A DNA stretch of 64,000 nt from an uncultured Eubacterium sp. (lineage in GTDB: Bacteria; Bacillota; Clostridia; Lachnospirales; Lachnospiraceae). The notes under the pieces are model-generated. The model had not been told where the DNA came from. It was given only the letters and a program-made list of their open reading frames with translations, and made no database searches. A program made the position numbers and the translations under genes. The stretch is from the NCBI GenBank assembly GCA_910584345.1, contig CAJTZX010000002.1, forward strand, positions 73,504 through 137,503, in the 5' to 3' direction. Below, one piece after another: positions 32,351 to 40,882 of the stretch. Position 1 is the first letter of the stretch; each line of letters opens with the position of its first letter.

Positions 32351-33049
32351 TTATTGAAATGATTTCACAAACTCCAATACCATATTTGCACAATGTACAG
32401 CAGCCTCATTTTCAAAAGTAGGATAATCTACCTCTGCAGACCCATCCGCTTTATCCGATATCGCACGGACTACAACAAACGGTATCCCATTCAACACTGC
32501 CGCCTGTGCAATGGATGCTCCTTCCATCTCAGCACAATCGCCATGAAATTCTGAAATTAAGCGTTCCTTTACGATATGATCCGAAATAAACTGATCTCCA
32601 CTTACAACACATCCTTTTACAACATGAACATCCAGATTCGCTCTGTTGCACGCATCGATCACAGCATCCGCCATCTTCATATCCGCAGCAAACTCTCTGT
32701 TTTCAAACCCAGGAATCTTTCCCAGCTGATATCCGAGCGGACTAACATCTACGTCATGCTGAATTGCCTTTTCTGACACAAGAATATCCCCAATATCCAA
32801 ATCAGCATTTAATGAGCCTGCCACTCCCGTATTCAAAACATGTGTAATATGAAACAAATCAGCCAATATCTGCACACACATAGCTGCATTTACTTTGCCG
32901 ACTCCGCACTGCACAACAACTGCAGGTGTTCCCTGAAGCATACCTTCATAAAAATTCATACCCGCTTTTGTCACTACGCGGTCTGCTTTCATTGCTTCCT
33001 TTATAGTAGATACTTCTGTTTCCATAGCGCCTATAATTCCTATTTTCAT
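32351..33049 (-). CDS. mtnN: 5'-methylthioadenosine/S-adenosylhomocysteine nucleosidase
   Basis: A 232-residue nucleosidase that splits adenine from S-adenosylhomocysteine and methylthioadenosine. Motifs: MKIGIIGAMETEV, NTGVAGSLNADLDIGDILVS, VSGDQFISD, AEMEGASIAQ and VVRAISDKAD with the catalytic Asp. Length is normal. AGAGGAG lies before the ATG. It follows luxS on the same strand (132-base gap), so the two consecutive steps from S-adenosylhomocysteine to homocysteine and AI-2 precursor are encoded together. Confidence 0.95.
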   Translation of the reverse strand: MKIGIIGAMETEVSTIKEAMKADRVVTKAGMNFYEGMLQGTPAVVVQCGVGKVNAAMCVQILADLFHITHVLNTGVAGSLNADLDIGDILVSEKAIQHDVDVSPLGYQLGKIPGFENREFAADMKMADAVIDACNRANLDVHVVKGCVVSGDQFISDHIVKERLISEFHGDCAEMEGASIAQAAVLNGIPFVVVRAISDKADGSAEVDYPTFENEAAVHCANMVLEFVKSFQ

Positions 33050-33181
33050 AACGAAAACTCCTCTCTGTTAACCGTTCAAAACAACTCTGCTTTCTCTTCA
33101 TCGATATTTCGGCATTGATACGAATCAACTGCTATATCACCCTGACGTCCATACCTATCCGATCTTTCTCCCTAGCAAATT

Positions 33182-33661
33182 CTACTGTGGATAAACAAGG
33201 CGAGATGCATCTATTTGATACAATACCTGATCCAGATATCTTTTTGCAAGATAATTTGCCATCCCCAGATTCATATCCAAATAATTGCCACAATCTTTTG
33301 GACTTGCTCCAGGCACCTCATCCTTAAAATCACGAATAAATTCAAACAAAGCCGTAATCAGGTCAACAATATCCCTAGATTCATAGTCCCCTGCCAGCAA
33401 TAAATAAAACCCAGTCCGACATCCCATCGGGCCAAAGTATATAACCTTATCTTTATACTCGGGATTATTCCGCAAATACGTAGCTGCAAGATGTTCTATC
33501 GTATGCACTTCCGCCGTATTCATCACAGGTTCTTCATTTGGAGAAGTCATCCGCAAATCAAACGTTGTTACAACCGTATTTCCTACCGGATCTTTTCTGG
33601 ACACATAAATGCCCGGCTGCAGCTTTATATGGTCAATGGTAAAGCTTGTGATTTTTTCCAT
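33182..33661 (-). CDS. luxS: S-ribosylhomocysteine lyase (AI-2 synthase)
   Basis: A 159-residue LuxS enzyme. It splits S-ribosylhomocysteine into homocysteine and DPD, the precursor of the AI-2 signal. The metal-binding HTIEH (about residues 53-57), the catalytic Cys in GPMGCRTGFYLLLAGD and the third metal ligand in PGASPKDCGNY are all present. GGGAGGA precedes the ATG. No S-box riboswitch was recognised upstream. Confidence 0.97.
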   Translation of the reverse strand: MEKITSFTIDHIKLQPGIYVSRKDPVGNTVVTTFDLRMTSPNEEPVMNTAEVHTIEHLAATYLRNNPEYKDKVIYFGPMGCRTGFYLLLAGDYESRDIVDLITALFEFIRDFKDEVPGASPKDCGNYLDMNLGMANYLAKRYLDQVLYQIDASRLVYPQ

Positions 33662-33981
33662 CTTTATTCCTCCCTCATCATGTATTGCTATTTTACATTA
33701 TAATAATATGAAGCCATTTTTCATTATCTTTCAAAACATCTACTCTTTACACTAACGAAAGATATGCAAAAAGTCAAGAATTTTAATCATTTATTTTATA
33801 AAAAGATGCATAACAAGAAAAGTTTAGATAATGGGTTGCATATTATGGATTCCCGAACGCTGAGAGAGGGCGTTTGCCTGGTCTGCCTGTGATTAACAGT
33901 CGGATGATAGGCCAATATGAATCATATTATCTGAACTGCTACGTTTTTTTCATTAAAATGTCGAATTCAGTCGATATCCTC
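33662..33981. other. Intergenic stretch between luxS and the BlaR1-like gene
   Basis: About 320 bases without a supported gene. It holds the luxS promoter side, a 15-base palindrome AATATGA-A-TCATATT (33914-33928) and a more GC-rich patch at about 33845-33910 without a recognised RNA family. A 15-codon ORF at 33845 has no ribosome-binding site. Confidence 0.4.
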
Positions 33982-34012
33982 TTGACTTTCTTTACGTTTC
34001 GTAGTACACTAC
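33982..34012 (+). promoter_or_regulatory. Promoter with overlapping palindromic operator for the BlaR1-like gene
   Basis: TTGACT (33982-33987) and TACACT (34005-34010) are 17 bases apart. The dyad GTAGT-AC-ACTAC (34001-34012) covers the -10 box, the position used by BlaI/MecI-type repressors. No blaI gene is in the window, so the repressor would be encoded elsewhere or be of another family. Confidence 0.55.
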
Positions 34013-34015
34013 AAA

Positions 34016-34068
34016 GGACAAGCATATGACTGAAATGAGATAGTCTTCAGTCATCGATTGCGTTGTCC
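34016..34068 (+). promoter_or_regulatory. Structured 5' leader starting at the predicted transcription start
   Basis: GGACAA (34016-34021) pairs with TTGTCC (34063-34068), and inside it ATGACTGAA (34026-34034) pairs with TTCAGTCAT (34046-34054). The first G falls 6 bases after the -10 box, so the transcript should begin with this two-part stem. Confidence 0.5.
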
Positions 34069-34094
34069 AGTTTATCATGATAAAGGGGTGATAC

Positions 34095-34160
34095 ATGTAT
34101 TGGGAGATCGATTTATATACCATTTATATTGATATTAGACGATGGTCAAATGCTAGCTAG
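34095..34160 (+). CDS. Possible 21-residue leader peptide upstream of the BlaR1-like gene
   Basis: ATG at 34095 preceded by AAAGGGGTG (6 bases away) opens 21 codons, MYWEIDLYTIYIDIRRWSNA plus Ser, ending in TAG. It lies between the structured leader and the main gene, whose own ribosome-binding site comes 18 bases later. It shows no resemblance to BlaI. It may be a regulatory upstream ORF; its translation is a guess based on the ribosome-binding site. Confidence 0.35.
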   Translation: MYWEIDLYTIYIDIRRWSNAS

Positions 34161-34196
34161 CAAGAAAAACTAATGAATTAAGGAGAACATCAGTTT

Positions 34197-35609
34197 ATGT
34201 TAAAATTACTATTTTTTATGAATATCATGGGAAGTCTGTTTTATTTTCTGCATATGCTCTTGTTTTCTTTTGAGACAAAGCATATGCCACCGAAGCATCG
34301 CGTCTTTTTATGTCGTTTAAATTTATTGTTATACATATTCCCATTTCCAATTTGTTTGTTTTATATTCGCAGATATTTTGACAGTTTTACTTCCGCGCTG
34401 CCAGTGACTCCGCTTGTTCGCAACGGCACACATTTTATTTTTTATTTGGAGCACGATTTAGGCTTTGCTCTTCCTAAAGCAGCTTTTTATGAAATCTTAC
34501 TTTTATTAACATGGTTTATAATTGGAATTAAGCAGTACAGAAAGTTTTCTAAGAAAACCCGTACCATCCGTAAATTCGAAAGTTATTATGATTTATTTAT
34601 CGAAGAAGAAATGAATCAGCGTGCTGGCAATGTATCCGAGCTGATCCATACTGCCGAAAAAGAATTAAAACTGAAGAAAAGCGTCCGCATCTTTATGGAC
34701 AGCAGCATCAGTTCTCCTCACATTGGCGGTATTGTGCATCCGACCATTTACCTGCCTCTCGAATGGAATGTAGAACCGGATGTTTATTATGTAGCTATCA
34801 GACATGAATTGGCACACGTAAAAAATCATGACCTGTTTTTCAAACATGTTGCACATTTCATACGTATTATCAATTGGTTTGATCCTACGATATACAGGCT
34901 GATTTTACGGATGGAAATATTTGCGGAATTAGCTGCAGATATATGTGCCTGCAGCGGTGTTTCAAAAGAAGCGCAGCGCAAATATCAAACCGCGCTTGTG
35001 AACTTATCTCATGCAAATTCTAAGCAATCAGAAATGTTCGCAATGGGACTGAAATTCAAAAGAAAAAATAAAAGTTTTACAGAAGAAAGGATTATGACAA
35101 TGAATAACAAGAACCTGCAAAACCGCAAATTTGCGAAACTTGTTACTACATCTTTGGTTGCTGCTTCATTGTTTACTATTTCGCTTATTCCGGCATTAGC
35201 ATATAATCTTCCATCTGCTTTTGAAATAGAAGATGAAACCGTTGCTGTTGAACCTATCGATGTTTTTGATATAGATATACTGCCAACCGAAACCGATGCT
35301 TCTGCGTCAACACCATGTTCACAGCTGATAGACCTTGATCTATATTCTTTTTTCAAAGATGTAGATTTTTCTGAAAGTGATTACGTATATATTGATGAAA
35401 ATGGCGATATATTTCCTTATGAGAAGATTGAGTCTCGAATTATTGAATGTAATCATAATTATGTAGCTGCAATGGCTTCACACCATGATAAACGGGCAGA
35501 CGGTGGTTGTACTATAACATATTATAATGCTAAAAGATGTATAAAATGCGGGCGTATTGTAGTAATGGAAAAAGATGGAACCCTTTCATATGTTAAATGC
35601 CCTCATTAA
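34197..35609 (+). CDS. BlaR1/M56-family membrane zinc peptidase sensor
   Basis: A 470-residue membrane protein. Three or more N-terminal helices precede a cytosolic M56 metalloprotease domain with HELAH (203-207) and a downstream Glu/Asp helix EIFAELAAD (about 240-248). After a further membrane helix (about 314-335) the outer C-terminal part is acidic and ends in a small Cys/His cluster (ECNHNY, then RCIKCGR and KCPH), like a zinc ribbon, instead of the penicillin-binding domain of true BlaR1. So it probably senses another signal. No BlaI gene is adjacent. AAGGAG lies 11 bases before the ATG, a little far. Confidence 0.82.
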   Translation: MLKLLFFMNIMGSLFYFLHMLLFSFETKHMPPKHRVFLCRLNLLLYIFPFPICLFYIRRYFDSFTSALPVTPLVRNGTHFIFYLEHDLGFALPKAAFYEILLLLTWFIIGIKQYRKFSKKTRTIRKFESYYDLFIEEEMNQRAGNVSELIHTAEKELKLKKSVRIFMDSSISSPHIGGIVHPTIYLPLEWNVEPDVYYVAIRHELAHVKNHDLFFKHVAHFIRIINWFDPTIYRLILRMEIFAELAADICACSGVSKEAQRKYQTALVNLSHANSKQSEMFAMGLKFKRKNKSFTEERIMTMNNKNLQNRKFAKLVTTSLVAASLFTISLIPALAYNLPSAFEIEDETVAVEPIDVFDIDILPTETDASASTPCSQLIDLDLYSFFKDVDFSESDYVYIDENGDIFPYEKIESRIIECNHNYVAAMASHHDKRADGGCTITYYNAKRCIKCGRIVVMEKDGTLSYVKCPH

Positions 35610-35649
35610 TTATCCAAAATAGCTCTTATTTTCATCTGAATAAATATAT

Positions 35650-35686
35650 AACAGCCAGCATTGAATTTCACTTCAATCTGGCTGTT
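35650..35686. terminator. Terminator between the BlaR1-like gene and trpA
   Basis: AACAGCCAG-c-ATTGAA pairs with TTCAAT-c-TGGCTGTT. It separates two converging transcripts and probably serves both. Confidence 0.8.
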
Positions 35687-35719
35687 CTTCGCTCATAACT
35701 CCTCAGCAAAAAAACTTCA

Positions 35720-36493
35720 TCACCTCTCTATCGCATCCTTCATACTTTTCACATACTCAGCCACATATGGCACACAATTCTCACCATACTGCGCACATAA
35801 TTTTACAATCGCAGAACCAACGATCACACCATCCGACACCTTCGCCATTTCTGCTGCCTGCTGCGGTGTGGATATTCCGAATCCGACTGCACATGGGATG
35901 TCTGTTTCTTCTTTTGCAATATTTATCATTGCCCCAATATCTGTTGTAATTTCATTCCGAGTGCCCGTAACTCCCATAGAAGATACACAGTACAAAAATC
36001 CTTGCGCTTCTTTTGCGATCATTCGGATTCGTTCATGAGAAGTAGGCGCGATCATAGAAATAAGGTCGAGTCCATGTTCACGGCAGACAGACTCAAACTC
36101 TCCTTTTTCTTCAAATGGAATATCCGGTAAAATCAATCCATCAATGCCTAACCGCGCTGCCTTTTGCATAAAACGTGTAGCGCCATATGAAAAAACGACA
36201 TTTGCATATGTCATAAATATTAATGGAATGCTTGTATTTTTACGAACCTGCTCTACCATCTCAAAAATCTGATCGGTCGTTATCCCTCCGTTTAATGCAC
36301 GCAAATCTGCCGCCTGAATCACCGGCCCTTCTGCCGTAGGATCTGAAAATGGAATACCAAGCTCGATCAGATCAGCCCCGGCTTCTTCCATTGCATAGAC
36401 AAGCTGTTCTGTGACCTGCAAAGATGGATCGCCACATGTAATAAATGGAATAAATGCCTTTTTGTTTTCAAATGCATATTTTATTTTACTCAT
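35720..36493 (-). CDS. trpA: Tryptophan synthase alpha subunit
   Basis: A 257-residue TIM barrel that releases indole from indole-3-glycerol phosphate. Catalytic Glu is in ADLIELGIPFSDPTAEGP and the second acid is in GIDGLILPDIPFEE; GFGISTPQQ and GSAIV form the phosphate site. I start at the ATG at 36493 because AGAGGAGAG precedes it; this ATG lies inside the end of trpB, an 8-base overlap. Last gene of the trp operon. Confidence 0.96.
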   Translation of the reverse strand: MSKIKYAFENKKAFIPFITCGDPSLQVTEQLVYAMEEAGADLIELGIPFSDPTAEGPVIQAADLRALNGGITTDQIFEMVEQVRKNTSIPLIFMTYANVVFSYGATRFMQKAARLGIDGLILPDIPFEEKGEFESVCREHGLDLISMIAPTSHERIRMIAKEAQGFLYCVSSMGVTGTRNEITTDIGAMINIAKEETDIPCAVGFGISTPQQAAEMAKVSDGVIVGSAIVKLCAQYGENCVPYVAEYVKSMKDAIER

Positions 36494-37676
36494 AAATATT
36501 CTCTCCTCTGTAACGTGCAATTGCTGCACAATCTTTATCTCCGCGCCCGGATATATTAATCACGATAATCCTGTCTTTTCCCATAGATGGTGCAATTTTC
36601 ATCGCATGTGCAACCGCATGTGCACTTTCGATCGCCGGAATAATTCCTTCGATGCGTGAAAGATACTCAAAGGCATGAACTGCCTCATCATCTGTAACAG
36701 CTACATACTCCGCCCGTTTTGTATCATATAGATATGCATGCTCAGGTCCGATACCGGGATAGTCAAGTCCTGCTGAGATAGAATAAACGGGAGCAATCTG
36801 TCCATATTCGTCCTGGCAGAAATAAGATTTCATCCCATGAAAGATTCCCTGTTTTCCTGTCGCAATCGTTGCCGCTGTTTCTGCTGTATCGATACCGCGT
36901 CCTGCCGCCTCACATCCAATTAAGCGCACCTGCTTATCTTCAATAAAATGATAAAACGCTCCCATCGCATTAGAACCGCCGCCGACACATGCCATGACAA
37001 CATCCGGCAGCCTGCCTTCCTTTTCTGTCATCTGCTGCTTTATCTCTCTGGAAATAACAGACTGAAAATCTCTAACTATCATCGGAAACGGATGTGGTCC
37101 CATCACAGAACCTAATAAATAATGTGTATCGTCAATTCGCTTTGTCCATTCACGCATCGCCTCTGAAACAGCGTCTTTCAGCGTAGATGTACCAGATGTA
37201 ACCGGATGCACTTTTGCCCCAAGCAGCCGCATACGATATACATTCAATGCCTGCCTTTTTGTATCTTCCTCCCCCATAAATACTTCACATTCCATACCCA
37301 TTAGGGCAGCAGCAGTAGCAGTGGCTACTCCATGCTGCCCTGCCCCTGTCTCTGCAATAATCCTTGTTTTCCCCATTTTTTTTGCAAGAAGGCACTGTCC
37401 AAGTACATTATTAATCTTGTGAGATCCGGTATGATTTAAATCTTCTCTTTTTAAATATATTTTTGCTCCTCCAAGATCCTGTGTCATATGTGCAGCATAG
37501 TAAAGTCTGGATGGCCGCCCTGCATAGTCATTAAACAAATCTTGCAACTCCTTGTTAAATGCAGAATCATTTTTATAATGATTATATGCCTCCTCTAATT
37601 CAATCACAGCATTCATTAGAGTCTCTGGTATATATTGTCCGCCATGGTCACCAAATTTCCCATTATGATTTAACAT
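36486..37676 (-). CDS. trpB: Tryptophan synthase beta subunit
   Basis: A 396-residue PLP enzyme that joins indole and serine to give tryptophan. The PLP lysine is in NHTGSHKINN, the catalytic Glu and glycine loop in AETGAGQHGVA, and the phosphate loop in CVGGGSNAMG. Length and motifs fit TrpB1. AGGAGG is 9 bases before the start. It partners TrpA, whose gene overlaps its end. Confidence 0.97.
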   Translation of the reverse strand: MLNHNGKFGDHGGQYIPETLMNAVIELEEAYNHYKNDSAFNKELQDLFNDYAGRPSRLYYAAHMTQDLGGAKIYLKREDLNHTGSHKINNVLGQCLLAKKMGKTRIIAETGAGQHGVATATAAALMGMECEVFMGEEDTKRQALNVYRMRLLGAKVHPVTSGTSTLKDAVSEAMREWTKRIDDTHYLLGSVMGPHPFPMIVRDFQSVISREIKQQMTEKEGRLPDVVMACVGGGSNAMGAFYHFIEDKQVRLIGCEAAGRGIDTAETAATIATGKQGIFHGMKSYFCQDEYGQIAPVYSISAGLDYPGIGPEHAYLYDTKRAEYVAVTDDEAVHAFEYLSRIEGIIPAIESAHAVAHAMKIAPSMGKDRIIVINISGRGDKDCAAIARYRGENIYE

Positions 37677-37770
37677 CCTTCTATTCCTCCTTTTCCTTGT
37701 TCCATTTTCTTCTGCAGCGTATTACATCCTTTTGTCTGTTTTCTCGTTGTAGTGTCTATTGCAATCTATT

Positions 37771-38373
37771 TTACCGTCGATACCTTCGGGCAATCTGCAC
37801 TATTTCAGCAATTTTTTTTGGATCTTTTTGTCCGTCAGTCTCTACCCCTCCGGACAGATCTATGGCATATGCCTTCTGTTTCATAGCGTCTGTGATATTA
37901 TGCAAACCGATTCCACCAGCGAGAAAATATGGTTTCTTATTTTCTTTGATAAGATGCCAGTCGAAAGTAAGCCCCGTTCCGCCAGTTCCATTGTCAAACA
38001 GCAAGTAATCAGCACAACTATTCTGCCAGTACTGCACATCGGACTCTGCATTTACAGAAATTGCTTTTATAACAGGTTTTCCGGTTTGTTCTTTTATCCA
38101 GCTGATTTCCTCCTCTGTCTCCTGTCCATGCAGCTGTGCAATATCTATCGTATTTTCCATAAATAAACGGACTATTTTTTCCTTCGATTCATTTACAAAA
38201 ACTCCTACCGCTTGAATATCGGGAGAAAGATTTTTCTTTAACCTTGCTGCCTGCTGTCTGGAAACATAGCGGCGGCTTTTTTCTGCAAAGACAAATCCAA
38301 TATAATCCGGTTTCCATTGATTTACCGCTTGGATATCCTGCTCTCTTGTCAAACCACAAATTTTTATTTTCAT
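37771..38373 (-). CDS. trpF: Phosphoribosylanthranilate isomerase
   Basis: A 200-residue barrel enzyme, third step of the pathway. KIKICGLTREQD holds the catalytic Cys, YIGFVFAEKSRRYVS and QLHGQE are typical, and LLFDNGTGGTG carries the catalytic Asp. The ATG at 38373 has GAAGGGG 9 bases upstream, better than the in-frame ATG at 38397. It is a separate gene, not fused to trpC as in enterobacteria. Confidence 0.95.
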   Translation of the reverse strand: MKIKICGLTREQDIQAVNQWKPDYIGFVFAEKSRRYVSRQQAARLKKNLSPDIQAVGVFVNESKEKIVRLFMENTIDIAQLHGQETEEEISWIKEQTGKPVIKAISVNAESDVQYWQNSCADYLLFDNGTGGTGLTFDWHLIKENKKPYFLAGGIGLHNITDAMKQKAYAIDLSGGVETDGQKDPKKIAEIVQIARRYRR

Positions 38374-38457
38374 ACATGCATACCCCTTCCAATCCATTTA
38401 CAGCTTTCCTATACACTTCATCGATTCATATAAGCTCTCCTGTTCATCCTATTTTAT

Positions 38458-39240
38458 TCATTTATGATATAATTTCCTAATCATTTGTCTCTTATCTGAC
38501 GTTCTCATAAGCAACTCTCCAATTAACACGGCATCCGTACCACATTCAGAAAGCTTTGCGATATCCTCCTCGTCTCGGATACCGCTTTCTGAGACAAAAA
38601 TACAATCTTTTGGCACCATCTTACGCAGCCTTATGCTCGTCGTAAGATCTACCTGAAACGTTTTCAAATCACGATTATTTACTCCGATTATCCTTGCCCC
38701 GCTATTGATGGCACATTCTACTTCTTCCTCTGTATGTGCTTCTACTAATGCCGACAATCCCAGTTGGTGAGCAATCATTAAATAATCCTTTAATTCTTTT
38801 TCTGTTAACAGCGCACATATGAGAAGTACTGCAGATGCCCCCAATACTTTTGCTTCATAAATCATATAAGGATCAATCGTAAAGTCCTTGCGTAATACAG
38901 GAATTGGCACCTGCGATGCAATCTCTTTTAAATATTCATCCCTGCCTTGAAAATAAAATGGCTCCGTAAGGCAGGATATTGCCGACGCACCTGCCGACGC
39001 ATACTCTTTGGCGATCTGCAAATACGGAAACTGCGCCGCAATGACCCCTTTTGATGGAGAAGCTTTTTTCACCTCACAAATAAAGGAAATTCCCTCTTGT
39101 TTTAGTGCCTGCTCAAATGGGAAGCTGAAATCTGTATCGAATGCTTCCGCCTGCATACGTAACACTTCCAACGAAACTTTTGTTTTCCGCTGCGCAATCC
39201 GTTCTCTCGTTTTTGCTGCAATTTGATCTAATATCGACAT
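38458..39240 (-). CDS. trpC: Indole-3-glycerol phosphate synthase
   Basis: A 260-residue barrel enzyme that closes the indole ring. FICEVKKASPSKGVI holds the catalytic Lys and Ser region; VLRKDFTIDPYMIYEA, IIGVNNRDLKTF and FVSESGI are all present. The start ATG at 39240 has AAGGAAGAGAG upstream. Spacing to trpD is 19 bases. Confidence 0.96.
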   Translation of the reverse strand: MSILDQIAAKTRERIAQRKTKVSLEVLRMQAEAFDTDFSFPFEQALKQEGISFICEVKKASPSKGVIAAQFPYLQIAKEYASAGASAISCLTEPFYFQGRDEYLKEIASQVPIPVLRKDFTIDPYMIYEAKVLGASAVLLICALLTEKELKDYLMIAHQLGLSALVEAHTEEEVECAINSGARIIGVNNRDLKTFQVDLTTSIRLRKMVPKDCIFVSESGIRDEEDIAKLSECGTDAVLIGELLMRTSDKRQMIRKLYHK

Positions 39241-39259
39241 ATCTCTCTTCCTTAAATTA

Positions 39260-40273
39260 TCATTTATTTTCATTTGACAGTCTTATAAAGTCGTGCAATC
39301 TGGCCTTTGCGGCGCCGCTGTCTATGATGTGTTCCGCCATATGCACTCCTTCTGCTAAAGATAACGCCTTACCTGCAACATATAATCCTGCTCCCGCATT
39401 TAGCACAACTGCATTTCTTTTTGGCCCTTTTTCTCCATTCAAAACCTCTATTGTAATTGCAGCATTTTCTTCTGGCGTACCGCCGGTCAGATCTGCTTTG
39501 CTGCATTTTTGAAACCCGAACTGCTCAGGTTCTATTACATAAGAATCATAATGTCCATTTTTTACTTCACATACCGTTGTAGGCGCACTTATGGATATTT
39601 CATCCAGCACATCCTGACCAAACACTACCATAGCACTTTTTACTCCCAAATTTGTCAATACCCTGGCTAATGGTTCCACTAATGACTCATCATATACGCC
39701 CATCACCTGCATACTTGCTCCTGCAGGATTCGTTAACGGCCCTAATATATTAAATACCGTCCGTATACCTAGTTCCTTACGCACCGGAGCCACATATTTC
39801 ATTGCAAGATGGTAATTTTGTGCAAATAAAAAACAAATATTTATTTTATTTAATAGCTCTGTGCTTAGTTCCGGCGGAATTGTAATATTTACACCAAGCG
39901 CCTCCAACACATCTGCCGCTCCACATTTGCTCGATGCTGCTCGATTCCCATGCTTTGCAACAGGGACTCCACCGGCAGATATCACGAATGCTGCAGTAGT
40001 GGAAATATTAAATGAATCCGAATGATCTCCGCCAGTACCCACAATTTCAAGCACATCCATGTCATGCAAAAGTCTGATACAATGTTCACGCATTCCTTTC
40101 GCCGAACCGGTTATCTCATCAATTGTTTCCCCTTTCATTGCAAGCGCCGTCAAATAAGCGCTCATTTGAATCTGGCTAGTGTTCCCGCTCATAATTTCAT
40201 CCATAACGGATTTTGCCATATCATAACTTAAGTTTTCCCTATTTCTCAATGCTATAATTGCTTCTCTAATCAT
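39260..40273 (-). CDS. trpD: Anthranilate phosphoribosyltransferase
   Basis: A 337-residue enzyme that joins anthranilate to PRPP. EIVGTGGDHSDSFNIST is the PRPP/Mg loop, VAKHGNRAASSKCGAADVLEALG follows, and GIRTVFNILGPLTNPA is the second glycine-rich region. It is a stand-alone TrpD without a fused glutaminase; the glutaminase is encoded by trpG just upstream. Confidence 0.96.
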   Translation of the reverse strand: MIREAIIALRNRENLSYDMAKSVMDEIMSGNTSQIQMSAYLTALAMKGETIDEITGSAKGMREHCIRLLHDMDVLEIVGTGGDHSDSFNISTTAAFVISAGGVPVAKHGNRAASSKCGAADVLEALGVNITIPPELSTELLNKINICFLFAQNYHLAMKYVAPVRKELGIRTVFNILGPLTNPAGASMQVMGVYDESLVEPLARVLTNLGVKSAMVVFGQDVLDEISISAPTTVCEVKNGHYDSYVIEPEQFGFQKCSKADLTGGTPEENAAITIEVLNGEKGPKRNAVVLNAGAGLYVAGKALSLAEGVHMAEHIIDSGAAKARLHDFIRLSNENK

Positions 40274-40309
40274 TTTATTCCCTCCAACTTCGTCTTTTTA
40301 TATTAATAT

Positions 40310-40882
40310 CTATGAAATATCCGACAAAAAATTTTGAATGATCTGCCTTCCATCGGGAGTTAATATCGATTCCGGATGAAATTGCACTCCATAAACCGGA
40401 TACTCCCGATGTTCCACAGCCATGACCTCTCCCTTCGCGGTACTTGCTGTTATTTTCAGGCAATCCGGGAGCAAATCCTTCACCGCAGCCAGAGAATGAT
40501 ATCTTGCTACTGAAATCTGCCCTTTAAGTCCCTTAAAAATCTTACTCTGAGCATCTACTTTTACCATAGACGCCTTTCCATGCATCAATTCCTGAGCATA
40601 AGAAACAGTGCCGCCAAAAGCTTCGCAAATGGCCTGATGCCCCAGACATACTCCAAAAATCGGTATTCTGCCGCACAACTGCACCACTGCTTGTTCACAT
40701 ATTCCTGCATCTGCTGGTTTTCCCGGCCCCGGAGACAAAAAAATTGCTGCTGGATTCATTTGCTGTATTTCCTCCACTGTACATTCATCATTTCTGAGCA
40801 CTTGAATTTCAGAGCAGACACTTCCAATCAATTGGTACAAATTATAGGAAAAACTGTCGTAATTATCTATTAATAAAATCAT
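40310..40882 (-). CDS. trpG: Anthranilate synthase glutamine amidotransferase subunit
   Basis: A 190-residue class I amidotransferase that feeds ammonia to TrpE. The triad is visible: Cys in GVCLGHQAI, His and Glu in YGVQFHPESI. Its ATG overlaps the trpE stop by 4 bases (ATGA), so the two subunits are made in step. In some Firmicutes this subunit also serves folate synthesis (PabA); here only trp genes are around it. Confidence 0.96.
   Translation of the reverse strand: MILLIDNYDSFSYNLYQLIGSVCSEIQVLRNDECTVEEIQQMNPAAIFLSPGPGKPADAGICEQAVVQLCGRIPIFGVCLGHQAICEAFGGTVSYAQELMHGKASMVKVDAQSKIFKGLKGQISVARYHSLAAVKDLLPDCLKITASTAKGEVMAVEHREYPVYGVQFHPESILTPDGRQIIQNFLSDIS

Noticed and set aside
33845..33892. 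15-codon ORF starting MDSRTLREG
   Set aside because: No ribosome-binding site and no coding support.
33662..33960. S-box (SAM-I) riboswitch upstream of luxS-mtnN
   Set aside because: Neither strand shows the conserved SAM-I core sequences; the GC-rich patch has no clear four-way fold.
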